Shown: piece by piece, positions 9,233 through 17,403 of the stretch
Numbering within the stretch: position 1 is the first letter of the stretch
Layout: each line of letters starts with the position of its first letter
Assembly (NCBI GenBank): GCA_050010535.1
Contig: JBEKKT010000003.1
Coordinates: 10,950 to 74,949 of the forward strand
DNA length: 64,000 nucleotides
Reading direction: 5' to 3'
DNA from: JAJRAG01 sp050010535
Lineage (GTDB): Archaea; Thermoplasmatota; Thermoplasmata; Methanomassiliicoccales; JACIVX01
Notes under the pieces: generated by a model
Told to the model about the DNA's origin: nothing
The model's database searches: none
Seen by the model: the letters and a program-made list of their open reading frames with translations, nothing else
Program-made: the position numbers and the translations under genes

Positions 9233-10246
9233 TCAGATGTCTCTGAATGGTACTATGTCGCAGCAAGTGCACGCATGGCACATTGTCCTGAACGATCTGG
9301 GATCAAGGTCGTAGAGCTCGAAGATCGACCGTTGCTCCTCTGCGAGCCCGATGATCCGCTCTGGCGTGACAGCTTCGAGATGGCCTAAAGCATCCTCCAG
9401 CGCTTTCCTATTCATGTTGTTTATCCTGAGGGGCCTCAGCGTCGCCAAGCACCCCATCTTCGCGAGATGATCGATACCTTCTATCACGTTCTCGTCCGTC
9501 TCGCCCAGACCAACTATGATATTCGAGCAGACTCTACCCGTACCAAATACACCGACCGCGTACTTGATTGTCTTCAGAAGCCAGTCAAGATCACGCTTTC
9601 CGCAGACTCTCCCGAATATGTCTCGGTCGTACGTTTCGATATTTATCTTGATCTCATCGGCACCAGCGGCCCTCAGGCGGTCGATATCGTCGTGACTTTC
9701 GACATAGGGCTCAACGCCTATTGAGATGGTGGGGTCGAGCTCTTCCCTCACCCGGCTTATCACGTACGCGAGCCTTCCAACGGTCATTGAAGGAGAATCC
9801 ACCACAGCGCTTGTGAAGGCGACTGCCTTGAAGTCGTCCCTCTTTGACGCTTCCATCACAAGATCCACGATCCTGTCGAGATCGAGGTTCTTCGTTATTC
9901 GCTTGTCGAGTTTTCTCGTCGCGCAGAATTTGCAGTCATATATGCAATCGGTGTCGAGATTGAAGAAAGCCTGCTCAGGGGAATGGAATATCGTTGGCTC
10001 TATTTCAACGACAGAGACGAACGGGCTGCCATCCCTCAGAAGTCTGAAGCCACCATCCTTCCGTACCAACTCGAATTCTCCGACCTTCTTGGAAATCGCC
10101 TTCTTGACCCTCATCCCTTCGAACGAGAGTACGATTGATGCGGCGCCGGCCCCAGGCCCCGCTGTCGACCTGCTCGGATAGAATGGCAGTTTGACGTCAG
10201 CTCCAACCTTCACTGATCCGCCGGTGATGAGTATCGCTTTCTTCAT
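9233..10246 (-). CDS. Radical SAM protein of unknown substrate
   Basis: A radical SAM protein of about 337 residues. The cluster motif is CIYDCKFC (C-x3-C-x2-C), about 95 residues in, after an N-terminal domain of unknown type. A BioB-like barrel follows, with an EIKINIETYDRDIF segment. The C terminus has an extra cysteine group CHACTCCD that could bind a second cluster or metal. The ATG at 10246 follows GGAAGTCCGGTG, a better start than the in-frame ATG at 10273. The gene lies directly downstream of cysS and reads from the same strand, so a link with cysteine or sulfur metabolism is possible but unproven. Confidence 0.75.
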   Translation of the reverse strand: MKKAILITGGSVKVGADVKLPFYPSRSTAGPGAGAASIVLSFEGMRVKKAISKKVGEFELVRKDGGFRLLRDGSPFVSVVEIEPTIFHSPEQAFFNLDTDCIYDCKFCATRKLDKRITKNLDLDRIVDLVMEASKRDDFKAVAFTSAVVDSPSMTVGRLAYVISRVREELDPTISIGVEPYVESHDDIDRLRAAGADEIKINIETYDRDIFGRVCGKRDLDWLLKTIKYAVGVFGTGRVCSNIIVGLGETDENVIEGIDHLAKMGCLATLRPLRINNMNRKALEDALGHLEAVTPERIIGLAEEQRSIFELYDLDPRSFRTMCHACTCCDIVPFRDI

Positions 10247-10257
10247 CACCGGACTTC

Positions 10258-11655
10258 CTATTTCCTCTTCCATTTCACGCCCTCAGCCGTATCTTCTAGC
10301 TCGATGCCTTTCTGAAGAAGCTTGTCCCTGATGATGTCAGCGAGGTCGAACAGCTTCCGCATCCTCAGCTCCTCCCTCACTTCCGCCAGGATCTGAATCA
10401 TCTCGAACGACACATCCTTCCTCTCTTCTTCCCTCGAGAGGATTCCAAGGACCTGATCGACCTCATCGAAGAACCCGATGATGTTTGCCGCACCCTTCAT
10501 GCTGAGGCCGCCCTCCGCCAATAGATGATTAGTCTCTCTTGCCATATCGAAAATCCCGGAGATTGCCGCTCGGGTGTTGAAATCGTCATCCATTGACTCG
10601 ATGAACGCCTGTCTCGCATTCTCTACCAGTGGGACGGCGTCGTTGCTCCCGCCTGCCGTCTGAACGGCTCTCTTCAGAGCAGAATACGCATTGTCAAGTC
10701 TCTTCAAACTGGCAGCAGCCTCCTCCATCGCGGCCTCGCTGAAGTTCAATGGTCCCCGATAGTGCGTGTTCAGGATGAAGAATCGGATGTCCTCTCTTGT
10801 GAAGTCCTCCAGAACTTGCCTCACAGTGAAGAAATTCTTCAAGGACTTCGACATCTTCTCCTCCTGGATTTGCAGCATGCCATTGTGTATCCAATAATTG
10901 GCGAGTGGTTTGTGCGTTACCGACCAAGATTGGAGTATCTCGTTCTCATGATGCGGGAAGATGAGATCGCTGCCGCCGCCGTGGATGTCGATCGTCTCCC
11001 CTAGCAGATTCATGCACATCGCTGAGCACTCTATGTGCCATCCAGGTCGCCCCGGCCCCCATGGGCTCGGCCAAGAAATCTCGCCGGGTCTCGCTGCCTT
11101 CCAAAGAGCGAAATCCATAGGGTTTCGCTTGCCCTCGTCAACACCGACCCTCGCACCAGCGATGAGCTCCTCTAGCTTGATTCCTGAGAGCTTCCCGTAG
11201 TCCTTCACATTGTCCATGCTGAAATAGACGCTCCCATCCCTGACCTGATACGCATAGCCCGCCGCTTTGATCTTCTTCACCATGTCGACGATCTGCGGAA
11301 TGAACTCGCTCGCTTTCGGGTAGACGTCCGCCCTCTTAACGCCAAGCAGCTCGATCTCACTGAAATATCGATCAACGTATGTTCTCGACAACTGCAAGGG
11401 CGGCACGCCAAGCTCGTTCGCCCGGTTTATTATCTTGTCATCCACGTCCGTGAAGTTGGTGATATGGGTCACGTCATAGCCCCTGTACCGGAGGTATCGG
11501 ACGATCATATCGAATACGACGATGTGCCTTGCATGGCCCATGTGGATGTCGTCATATACGGTGACGCCGCAGACGTACATCTTGACCTTCATGTCGTCGA
11601 TCGGCTTGAATTCCTCCTTCCTCTTCGTCAGGGTGTTGTGTACTTGAAGAGCCAT
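10258..11655 (-). CDS. cysS: Cysteinyl-tRNA synthetase
   Basis: Full-length CysRS (about 465 residues). The zinc ligand YVCGVTVYDD, HMGHARH as the HIGH motif, the second zinc region with ECSAMC and HHENE, and an intact KMSKSLKNFF are all visible. It charges tRNA-Cys directly, so this organism need not rely only on the SepRS/SepCysS route. The start is placed at the internal ATG 11655 because the family begins near MALQVHNTLT; the ORF could extend to 11676. It follows cysE on the same strand with a short gap and is the third gene of a cysteine operon. Confidence 0.95.
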   Translation of the reverse strand: MALQVHNTLTKRKEEFKPIDDMKVKMYVCGVTVYDDIHMGHARHIVVFDMIVRYLRYRGYDVTHITNFTDVDDKIINRANELGVPPLQLSRTYVDRYFSEIELLGVKRADVYPKASEFIPQIVDMVKKIKAAGYAYQVRDGSVYFSMDNVKDYGKLSGIKLEELIAGARVGVDEGKRNPMDFALWKAARPGEISWPSPWGPGRPGWHIECSAMCMNLLGETIDIHGGGSDLIFPHHENEILQSWSVTHKPLANYWIHNGMLQIQEEKMSKSLKNFFTVRQVLEDFTREDIRFFILNTHYRGPLNFSEAAMEEAAASLKRLDNAYSALKRAVQTAGGSNDAVPLVENARQAFIESMDDDFNTRAAISGIFDMARETNHLLAEGGLSMKGAANIIGFFDEVDQVLGILSREEERKDVSFEMIQILAEVREELRMRKLFDLADIIRDKLLQKGIELEDTAEGVKWKRK

Positions 11656-11687
11656 CGCAAAGGCCTCAGACACCAATGAAGGTCTGG

Positions 11688-12344
11688 TTATTTTTCCTTT
11701 TTCACAAGCTTCTCGAGTTCCGCCACGCGATTCTCCAGCTCGGCGATGTTATTGAAAACATTCATGAAGGCATCCACCAGCGGGTCTGGCAACAGGTCGT
11801 GCCTGAAATCGATCTTCATCTCACCATCTCTCTTCACGACCTTGCCAGGCACCCCGACGACCGTCGAATTGGGAGGAACGTCCCTGACCACGACCGACCC
11901 AGCTCCGATTTTGACGTTGTCGCCGATGTGGATGTTTCCAAGGACGGTGGAGTTCGCCCCAACCACAACGTTATTGCCAAGAGTCGGGTGACGCTTGCCC
12001 TTCTGCGTGCTCACGCCTCCAAGGGTCACTCCCTGAAAGATGCAAACGTTGTCTCCGATTTCCGACGTCTCACCGATGACCACACCAGTTGCGTGGTCTA
12101 TGAAAAATCCCTTTCCAATGATCGCGCCTGGATGGATGTCGGCCCCAGTCAGGACCCTCGAGAAGTAGTTCACCCCTCTAGCCAGCAAGAACTGTCCCTT
12201 GAGATAAATACGGTGCGACATCCGATGAAGTAGTATCGCGTGCAGTCCAGGGCTGAAAAGAAGTGCCTCTCTAAACGATCTTGGCGCAGGGTCTCGTTCG
12301 AGAACAGTGTAAACGTCGTCTTTCCAACTCATCGAAATGCTCAC
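11688..12344 (-). CDS. cysE: Serine O-acetyltransferase
   Basis: A 218-residue hexapeptide-repeat acetyltransferase. The left-handed beta helix is marked by repeats around IHPGAIIGKG, the catalytic DHATGVVIGET motif and GVTLGGVSTQKGKRHPTLG. The C terminus ends in a short predicted coiled coil (ELENRVAELEKL). It makes O-acetylserine from serine and acetyl-CoA for CysK. The GTG start at 12344 overlaps the cysK stop (GTGA), so they are coupled; ATG at 12332 is an alternative start. This is the short, bacterial-like class of the enzyme. Confidence 0.93.
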   Translation of the reverse strand: MSISMSWKDDVYTVLERDPAPRSFREALLFSPGLHAILLHRMSHRIYLKGQFLLARGVNYFSRVLTGADIHPGAIIGKGFFIDHATGVVIGETSEIGDNVCIFQGVTLGGVSTQKGKRHPTLGNNVVVGANSTVLGNIHIGDNVKIGAGSVVVRDVPPNSTVVGVPGKVVKRDGEMKIDFRHDLLPDPLVDAFMNVFNNIAELENRVAELEKLVKKEK

Positions 12345-13255
12345 TCTAGGAACAAGTCTGTACTCAAATACCTTTCCCCGCTGTCTGGAAGCAGAACAAC
12401 AACCTTCTTCCGGGGGCCCAGCTCTCTTCCGATCTCGAGCCCTGCATACAACGCCGCTCCCGATGAGATTCCTGCCAATATGCCCTCCTTCTTCGCAAGT
12501 TGCCTCGCAGTTCGCTTAGCATCCCCATCGGAAACTCTCACAACACGGTCGATCACCGACATGTCCATGACCTTTGGAATGAATCCGGCTCCAATGCCTT
12601 GTATACCGTGAGAACCGGCCTTCCCTCCCGAAAGCACGGGAGAAGTCGCTGGCTCGACGGCGACTATCAATGTTTTCGGTTGCTCGGCTTTCAAAACATT
12701 CCCCACACCAGTGATCGTCCCACCGGTTCCGACTCCTGCAACGAATGCATCGAGATCTGGCGTATCCACAAGGATCTCCCTTGCGGTAGTCCTCATGTGG
12801 ACCTCAGGATTGGCAGGATTCTCGAACTGTTGCGGCATGAACATGTTATTCTTGCCACGGCAGATATCCGTTGCGTATTCGATCGCACCAGCCATGCCGC
12901 TTGTCACCGGCGTCAACACAAGTTCCGCTCCGAGAGCATTAAGGAGCCTTCTCCTTTCCACACTCATGCTCTCAGGCATGGTCAGTATGAGGCGATATCC
13001 CTTGGATGCACACACCATGGCGAGACCTATACCTGTGTTGCCGGAGGTCGGCTCGACAACGCACATGCCCTTCCTCAACTTCCCACCTCTCTCGGCCTTC
13101 TCGATCATTGCCAGTGCTATCCTGTCCTTGACCGAGGACATGGGATTGAATGATTCTAACTTGCAGTAGATATGCGCAGACCGCTCGTCTGGCAGCCTTT
13201 GGAGCTTCACAATAGGAGTCCTGCCTATCGTTTCGAGAATACTGTCATAGAGCAT
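12341..13255 (-). CDS. cysK: Cysteine synthase A (O-acetylserine sulfhydrylase)
   Basis: A PLP enzyme of the CysK family of about 304 residues from the chosen ATG at 13255, which matches the family N terminus MLYDSILETIGRTP. The PLP lysine lies in the SSVKDRIA motif, followed by EPTSGNTGIGLA, the GTGGTITGVG phosphate-binding loop and GISSGAA. It makes cysteine from O-acetylserine and sulfide. Upstream in-frame ATGs at 13267 and 13330 exist. It is first in the cysK-cysE-cysS unit, and tRNA-Cys lies 350 bases upstream on the same strand. Confidence 0.94.
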   Translation of the reverse strand: MLYDSILETIGRTPIVKLQRLPDERSAHIYCKLESFNPMSSVKDRIALAMIEKAERGGKLRKGMCVVEPTSGNTGIGLAMVCASKGYRLILTMPESMSVERRRLLNALGAELVLTPVTSGMAGAIEYATDICRGKNNMFMPQQFENPANPEVHMRTTAREILVDTPDLDAFVAGVGTGGTITGVGNVLKAEQPKTLIVAVEPATSPVLSGGKAGSHGIQGIGAGFIPKVMDMSVIDRVVRVSDGDAKRTARQLAKKEGILAGISSGAALYAGLEIGRELGPRKKVVVLLPDSGERYLSTDLFLE

Positions 13256-13604
13256 TGCGTTCACCATCGTTAAGGAGGGCGCGGCTTCATCAATGTTGCG
13301 ACCATTGGAGGTTTCTCTATGAATGACCATACGTCATTATCAAGGTTCGTGGAGAGAGTGGACTAGCGACCCATTCCCATCGCCTCTTGTGGAGACAAAT
13401 TACACTGAGAACCGCGACGACGAACAACGCACCGACGATCAGATGTGTAATCTCTGAATAGTCATTTCAATCCGCCCAAACGTCAGGAGACGATCTAAGT
13501 GAAGTAACTGCTGGGATACCCGTGTAATGCTGAGATCTCGTTCATTTATCCAACTCAGTTTGGCAGTGGATGAAAAGGGCGCGATCAAGTGTGCAGAAGT
13601 ATAG
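13256..13604 (-). other. Intergenic region between tRNA-Cys and cysK
   Basis: No gene can be supported here. On the minus strand, 13364-13442 holds a short open stretch reading as one hydrophobic segment followed by a basic tail (ALFVVVAVLSVICLHKRRWEW), without a start codon or upstream domain. It could be the tail of a lost membrane protein or chance. The region must hold the promoter of the cysK operon unless that is co-transcribed with the tRNA. Confidence 0.4.
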
Positions 13605-13688
13605 AGCCGGGACCGAGATTTGAACTCGGGTATGCGGATTCCTACCATGGGACTGCAGTCCGCCACATGGCCGCTCTGTCACCCCGGC
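13605..13688 (-). tRNA. trnC: tRNA-Cys(GCA) with a 13-nt intron
   Basis: A complete tRNA reads on the minus strand. The acceptor GCCGGGG (13688-13682) pairs with TCCCGGC (13612-13606), the discriminator is T at 13605, and the T arm is CCGAG-TTCAAAT-CTCGG. The anticodon stem GCGGA/TCCGC closes only if 13 bases (13652-13640) are removed; the loop is then CTGCAGA, with anticodon GCA for cysteine. The mature length without CCA is 71 nt. CCA is not encoded. The D stem is weak (three pairs). The gene sits upstream of the cysK-cysE-cysS genes on the same strand. Confidence 0.9.
13640..13652 (-). other. Intron of tRNA-Cys (position 37/38)
   Basis: On the minus strand, exon CTGC can pair with intron GTAG (one G-U pair), which leaves three-base bulges AGT and GAA. 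Cutting after the second base of each bulge, as archaeal splicing endonuclease does, removes exactly 13 bases and restores a seven-base anticodon loop. This is the canonical bulge-helix-bulge arrangement at the canonical 37/38 site. The inner hairpin is minimal. Confidence 0.85.
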
Positions 13689-13708
13689 GTGCCCCGGATT
13701 ATTCTGTT

Positions 13709-13722
13709 CCTTTATATATTTA
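13709..13722 (-). promoter_or_regulatory. TATA box of the tRNA-Cys gene
   Basis: The minus strand reads AAATATATAAAGG about 22-34 bases upstream of the tRNA 5' end, an excellent archaeal TATA element for transcription starting at or just before the mature 5' end. Confidence 0.75.
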
Positions 13723-13952
13723 CTTTGTGCAGTCGCTGGCATTCTTGAGTCGATACTCGAAATCGATCAGCGGATGAGATGAGAGCGATCGAGCGTACGT
13801 TCTCCCACGCAGCCTCCAAACAATTCGACAACCCAAGGGGGGAGAAGTGACATGATTAATAGCACTATTAAGCGATCCGGTACGACTCTTCGGCGCAATC
13901 AAGAACAAGCTGACGATGCTCAACCCAGCACAAGGAATTTAAGCGCCCTCGC

Positions 13953-14828
13953 ATGTTGAGGTATCCAATGATCCCCGGACACTGCAAGAGCGTTTCGATC
14001 AGGAACGTTGCTTTTCCACTGACCGTTGACGATATCGGGAAACATGTCGAGGGAAAGAAGGCATACACGAGGACGGAGTACCTGATTCTGAGAAACGGAG
14101 AAGACCTTGCTGTAATCAGGATCGAGAAAGAGAACGGCGTGCCGCTGTTCCGTCCCATCACTCATTTTGAGATCGTCTCGCTGCCCCCGGACACGATCTA
14201 TGTGGAGGACCAGAGCATAGATGTTCTGAACGCGTCACAGATGGCGAAACTGAGCCGGGAGCACGAGCAGAAAACCGTCGTGGTTTCGGGGATGTTCAAC
14301 CACGTATCTTTTGTGAAGGATGAGCGTGGGCTCGAGCTCAGAGTGATGGACGTGGTTCCACCGTACCCTTCGAAACTTGCTGTCCTGGTGGAGAAGGCGC
14401 TCGACTCCTTCCTGATCGAGTTTCCCGTCGTCCCGATGGTCGAGCATATCGACCTGAACGATTTTGCCAAGAATATCGAGACACCAGGTATTATCTTTCC
14501 CTGCAGAGCTTCCGGAATCACCACCGGCAAGTCTGTCCACTTTCTAGACGAAACACCGCAGATCGTAGAGGAATGCACTCTTGTCGGATGCGACCTCTCG
14601 AGGAGAATCTTCTCTTCGACGTACCGAAAGGAGATCGTCCAGGTTAACATGTGTCCCAGAGATCTGGCGCCGAAGGATGGATTTCCGAGGATTGTGAAGT
14701 GCTGCAAGATCAAAGAGGGATACGAGCTGGATGGGAGCACAGCGATCGTGCCTTGGGGGGCGACCGTAAAGGAGGTTGCCGAGGCAGTGCGAGCGCTGCT
14801 CAATCGGAGCACTTCTAGCGGAGCCTAG
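13953..14828 (+). CDS. Conserved archaeal protein of unknown function
   Basis: A 291-residue soluble protein that I cannot assign to a characterised family. It has no signal peptide or membrane segment. Conserved-looking features are a PLTVDDIG segment near the N terminus, PCRASGITTGK in the middle and a set of cysteines in the second half (EECTLVGCD, VNMCPRD, VKCCKIKEG) that could bind metal. The acidic and aromatic composition and full open frame show a real gene. ATG at 13953 or 13968 could start it; a TATA-like AATTTAAG just upstream favours a very short leader. It stands alone. Confidence 0.7.
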   Translation: MLRYPMIPGHCKSVSIRNVAFPLTVDDIGKHVEGKKAYTRTEYLILRNGEDLAVIRIEKENGVPLFRPITHFEIVSLPPDTIYVEDQSIDVLNASQMAKLSREHEQKTVVVSGMFNHVSFVKDERGLELRVMDVVPPYPSKLAVLVEKALDSFLIEFPVVPMVEHIDLNDFAKNIETPGIIFPCRASGITTGKSVHFLDETPQIVEECTLVGCDLSRRIFSSTYRKEIVQVNMCPRDLAPKDGFPRIVKCCKIKEGYELDGSTAIVPWGATVKEVAEAVRALLNRSTSSGA

Positions 14829-14830
14829 CT

Positions 14831-15217
14831 TTGGGCGGTCTCCTGCGCCCGATCGATATGGAACGATAGCCTTCTTCGTTCCTTCCTATCTTGCACAATG
14901 CCTATCCCCTCACCTGCCAAGCGTCGGCATCATTGGGATGAAACTTAAGGTGCTTGTCGAACAGTCTGATCGCCTCGTTGTATCTTCCAGTCGAAACGAG
15001 TTCCCTGCCCTTCCGAACCGGTGTCTTCTCTTTCTCTATCTGCTTCGCCCAGGTCAGACTTGCCTCCGCTATGATTAGTGTCTATGGCGTCTGGGGAAAG
15101 CCACGGGTATCTGCCCACAAGCTTGTGCTTGAAATCATCCGCTTGTGATTGCTCTATTGAAGACCTTCGCTTAAAGAGTCTAAGAGGAACGTTCATGATC
15201 ATCTTCGTGTGGATCAT
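14831..15217 (-). pseudogene. TPR-repeat protein remnant
   Basis: The minus strand carries a tetratricopeptide unit: RKGRELVSTGRYNEAIRLF followed by HLKFHPNDADAWQVRG. A TAG then interrupts it before ALCKIGRNEEGY, which would be the next repeat. The N-terminal part (from an ATG at 15217) lies in a different frame, so a frame change near 15080 is also needed. Only one or two repeats are left, and nothing indicates the original role. It is a decayed gene between the unknown protein and pyrK. Confidence 0.55.
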
Positions 15218-15422
15218 CTAGATGAAGTCTCGATTCTTCATTTCACCTTTCTCGATCGCCACTGTCCGCTGTCATTGCTCGCCACATTGAATTATCTTCT
15301 CCCCTTCTGGCGGGAAGATTGGTCTAATTCATCATACCAGTCCTGAGATCGCCCTCTCGTGGAATCCTGGTGAGAAGTCGGAACCATTGGGAATCGCATC
15401 CAATCCGACTTCACCCTCCCCT

Positions 15423-15521
15423 ATGGAAACAATCTACGAAAGGTTGATGAATCAAAGCAGCGGAAGGGTCAGCGACAAAGAATTCGAGAGGATCGTCCAT
15501 GAAGCGATGAATGCCAAATAG
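15423..15521 (+). CDS. Possible 32-residue peptide
   Basis: A short frame from the ATG at 15423 to the TAG at 15519-15521 has protein-like composition (starts METIYERLMNQ, ends VHEAMNAK). There is no clear ribosome binding site, and the frame is open back to 15291 without a good start. It may be the tail of a lost gene. Nothing is known about it. Confidence 0.25.
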   Translation: METIYERLMNQSSGRVSDKEFERIVHEAMNAK

Positions 15522-15522
15522 G

Positions 15523-16299
15523 CTACAGTCTGACCTTTAATCCAGCCTCGTCCCTTTTGCATTTCCCGAACTCGGACATTGATTCAAGCTCGTGTCCCCA
15601 GAATACAGGTCCGTCCGTGCAAACCCTTCTGTCGTCCAAGACGCATGAGCCGCATAGACCGACACCGCACTTCATCAGCCTCTCCAGAGAGAACTGGCAT
15701 TTGACCCCGTGCGCCTTGCCAAGCTCCAGGAGACTGTTTAACATAATCTCCGGACCACAGGCGAGTATCGTGCCGTACTTCTTTTCCTCCATCATGAGCC
15801 GGGCAAGATCGACAGCTGTACCCCTCATGCCGCAGGTTCCGTCGTCGGTCGAGGTCCTCACATCCGCTGAGCAGCGTTTGGCTCTCTCTTCGAAGATCAC
15901 CTCATCCTTGGTCCTAGCTCCGATCGCGATATCGACCTTCCCCGTGTCGCGGACTGCCTCCGCCGCGGGCATGACCGATGCCGCCCCAATGCCACCGCAA
16001 ACGAACAGACTCCTGCCAGAAGAGAGCTCGAAATACCTTCCGAAGGGACCCCTGAGAGCTATCGAATCGCCGACATGAAGCGAAGACAAGGCTCTCGTGG
16101 CCTCCCCCACGTCTTTGATTGTAATCCCCTTGAGACCGTCGACATAGGAAAGTGACATCGGGATTTCATCGACGCCTGGCAACCAGACCATCACGAATTG
16201 CCCCGGTAGCGCACGTCTGCCGAACCTGAATCTAAGGGTCGTGAGCTCCTTGCCCTCGACCTGCACTTCCCGTACCCTAGTGAAGACCTGATTACTCAT
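15523..16299 (-). CDS. pyrK: Dihydroorotate dehydrogenase electron transfer subunit
   Basis: A PyrK-type protein of about 258 residues: FAD-binding barrel near the N terminus (the PGQFVMVW segment), NAD-binding Rossmann part with CGGIGAASVMP, and a C-terminal [2Fe-2S] site with CGVGLCGSC and a later Cys. It passes electrons between NAD and the PyrD flavin in pyrimidine synthesis. The ATG at 16299 lies inside the last codons of pyrD (eight-base overlap), which is why it is preferred over the longer frame starting at 16329. Confidence 0.9.
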   Translation of the reverse strand: MSNQVFTRVREVQVEGKELTTLRFRFGRRALPGQFVMVWLPGVDEIPMSLSYVDGLKGITIKDVGEATRALSSLHVGDSIALRGPFGRYFELSSGRSLFVCGGIGAASVMPAAEAVRDTGKVDIAIGARTKDEVIFEERAKRCSADVRTSTDDGTCGMRGTAVDLARLMMEEKKYGTILACGPEIMLNSLLELGKAHGVKCQFSLERLMKCGVGLCGSCVLDDRRVCTDGPVFWGHELESMSEFGKCKRDEAGLKVRL

Positions 16300-17200
16300 G
16301 GGCCACTCCCACGAGCTCTCCGAGATCATCCAGCTCTCTTGACTCCAAGTACCTTCTCAACCCCGAACTTATTTCACCGAACACCTTCAGCCCTTTCCTT
16401 CCGACGGCGCTTCCGATCTGGACCGCCCTCGCTCCCGCCATAATGTACTCCATCGCATCCCGCCAGGTCTCGACGCCCCCCGTTCCAATAATCGGTATTC
16501 CTAGCGCCTCGTAGAGTTCGTACACGCATCTGAGGCCAACAGGCTTCACCGCAGGTCCCGAGAGACCTCCGAACTTGTTCGAGAGGATAGGTCCTCCCAT
16601 CTCGACCGAGATCGCCATCGCTCTCAAGGTGTTTATCGCAACGACCCCATCCCCGCCCGCCTCCTGAACCGCTCGGCCAACTTCCACGATTCCGTGCGTG
16701 TTCGGCGTGAGCTTCGCGAAGACAGGTATATGGATTGTCTTCTTGACCGCCCTAACGATCCGACGCACCTGGTCAGGGTCGACCCCGATCTCCATGCCGT
16801 ATCCCGATGCATGGGGGCAACTGAGGTTCAGCTCAACGGCCGACGCCCCATATTTCTCCATCTTCGAGCACAGCATTGCGAAGTTCTCAGAGTTCGGGGC
16901 GAATACGCTACCGATCACGGGCCGACCGCCAAGAACCGCAGCGGACATCTCTTCGCCGAACGCTTCGATCCCTGGGTTCGGCAGGCCCATTGCATTTATG
17001 TAACCGTAGGGCAGTTCGACGACCGTTGGATTGGCGCAGCCCTTGCGCACTTCTATTCCGATCGACTTTGTAACGACGGCACCCGCTCCCGCCTTGATCG
17101 CGCTCAGAAGAGATCCACCAGTCTCCCCGATGATGCCTGAAGCGAGGATGGTCGGGTTCTCGAGAATGATTCCGGCCAGGCTCACCCTCAAGGATGTCAT
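16292..17200 (-). CDS. pyrD: Dihydroorotate dehydrogenase, catalytic subunit (class 1B)
   Basis: Full-length class 1B PyrD (302 residues), an FMN TIM-barrel. Visible landmarks are NAMGLPNPG, ELNLSCPHASG with the catalytic-loop cysteine, AKLTPN and the phosphate-binding GTGGVETWRDAMEYI. It oxidises dihydroorotate to orotate. It pairs with the overlapping pyrK. An A/T-rich stretch with AATATTAATATTACC at about 17222-17240 is a likely TATA region on this strand. Confidence 0.94.
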   Translation of the reverse strand: MTSLRVSLAGIILENPTILASGIIGETGGSLLSAIKAGAGAVVTKSIGIEVRKGCANPTVVELPYGYINAMGLPNPGIEAFGEEMSAAVLGGRPVIGSVFAPNSENFAMLCSKMEKYGASAVELNLSCPHASGYGMEIGVDPDQVRRIVRAVKKTIHIPVFAKLTPNTHGIVEVGRAVQEAGGDGVVAINTLRAMAISVEMGGPILSNKFGGLSGPAVKPVGLRCVYELYEALGIPIIGTGGVETWRDAMEYIMAGARAVQIGSAVGRKGLKVFGEISSGLRRYLESRELDDLGELVGVAHE

Positions 17201-17403
17201 GGTACCGGCACATAATCTCTATAGGTAATATTAATATTCCTGACTTGTTGGCTCTGTGACGATTCTTTCATGGAATGAAATCAGCGCATAGACCGAGCCG
17301 AGCGGACCACCTCTGTCGCAAAGTCCCCAGACTGTTTTATCTCGTCATGTCGAGCAAGTGGAAGCAGATATATACGGCCTATTTCCCTCTCCCGAGGGAT
17401 AGA

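Noticed and set aside
13364..13442. A short hydrophobic peptide on the minus strand between tRNA-Cys and cysK
   Set aside because: It has no start codon, no ribosome binding site and a stop just upstream; chance or an unidentifiable remnant.
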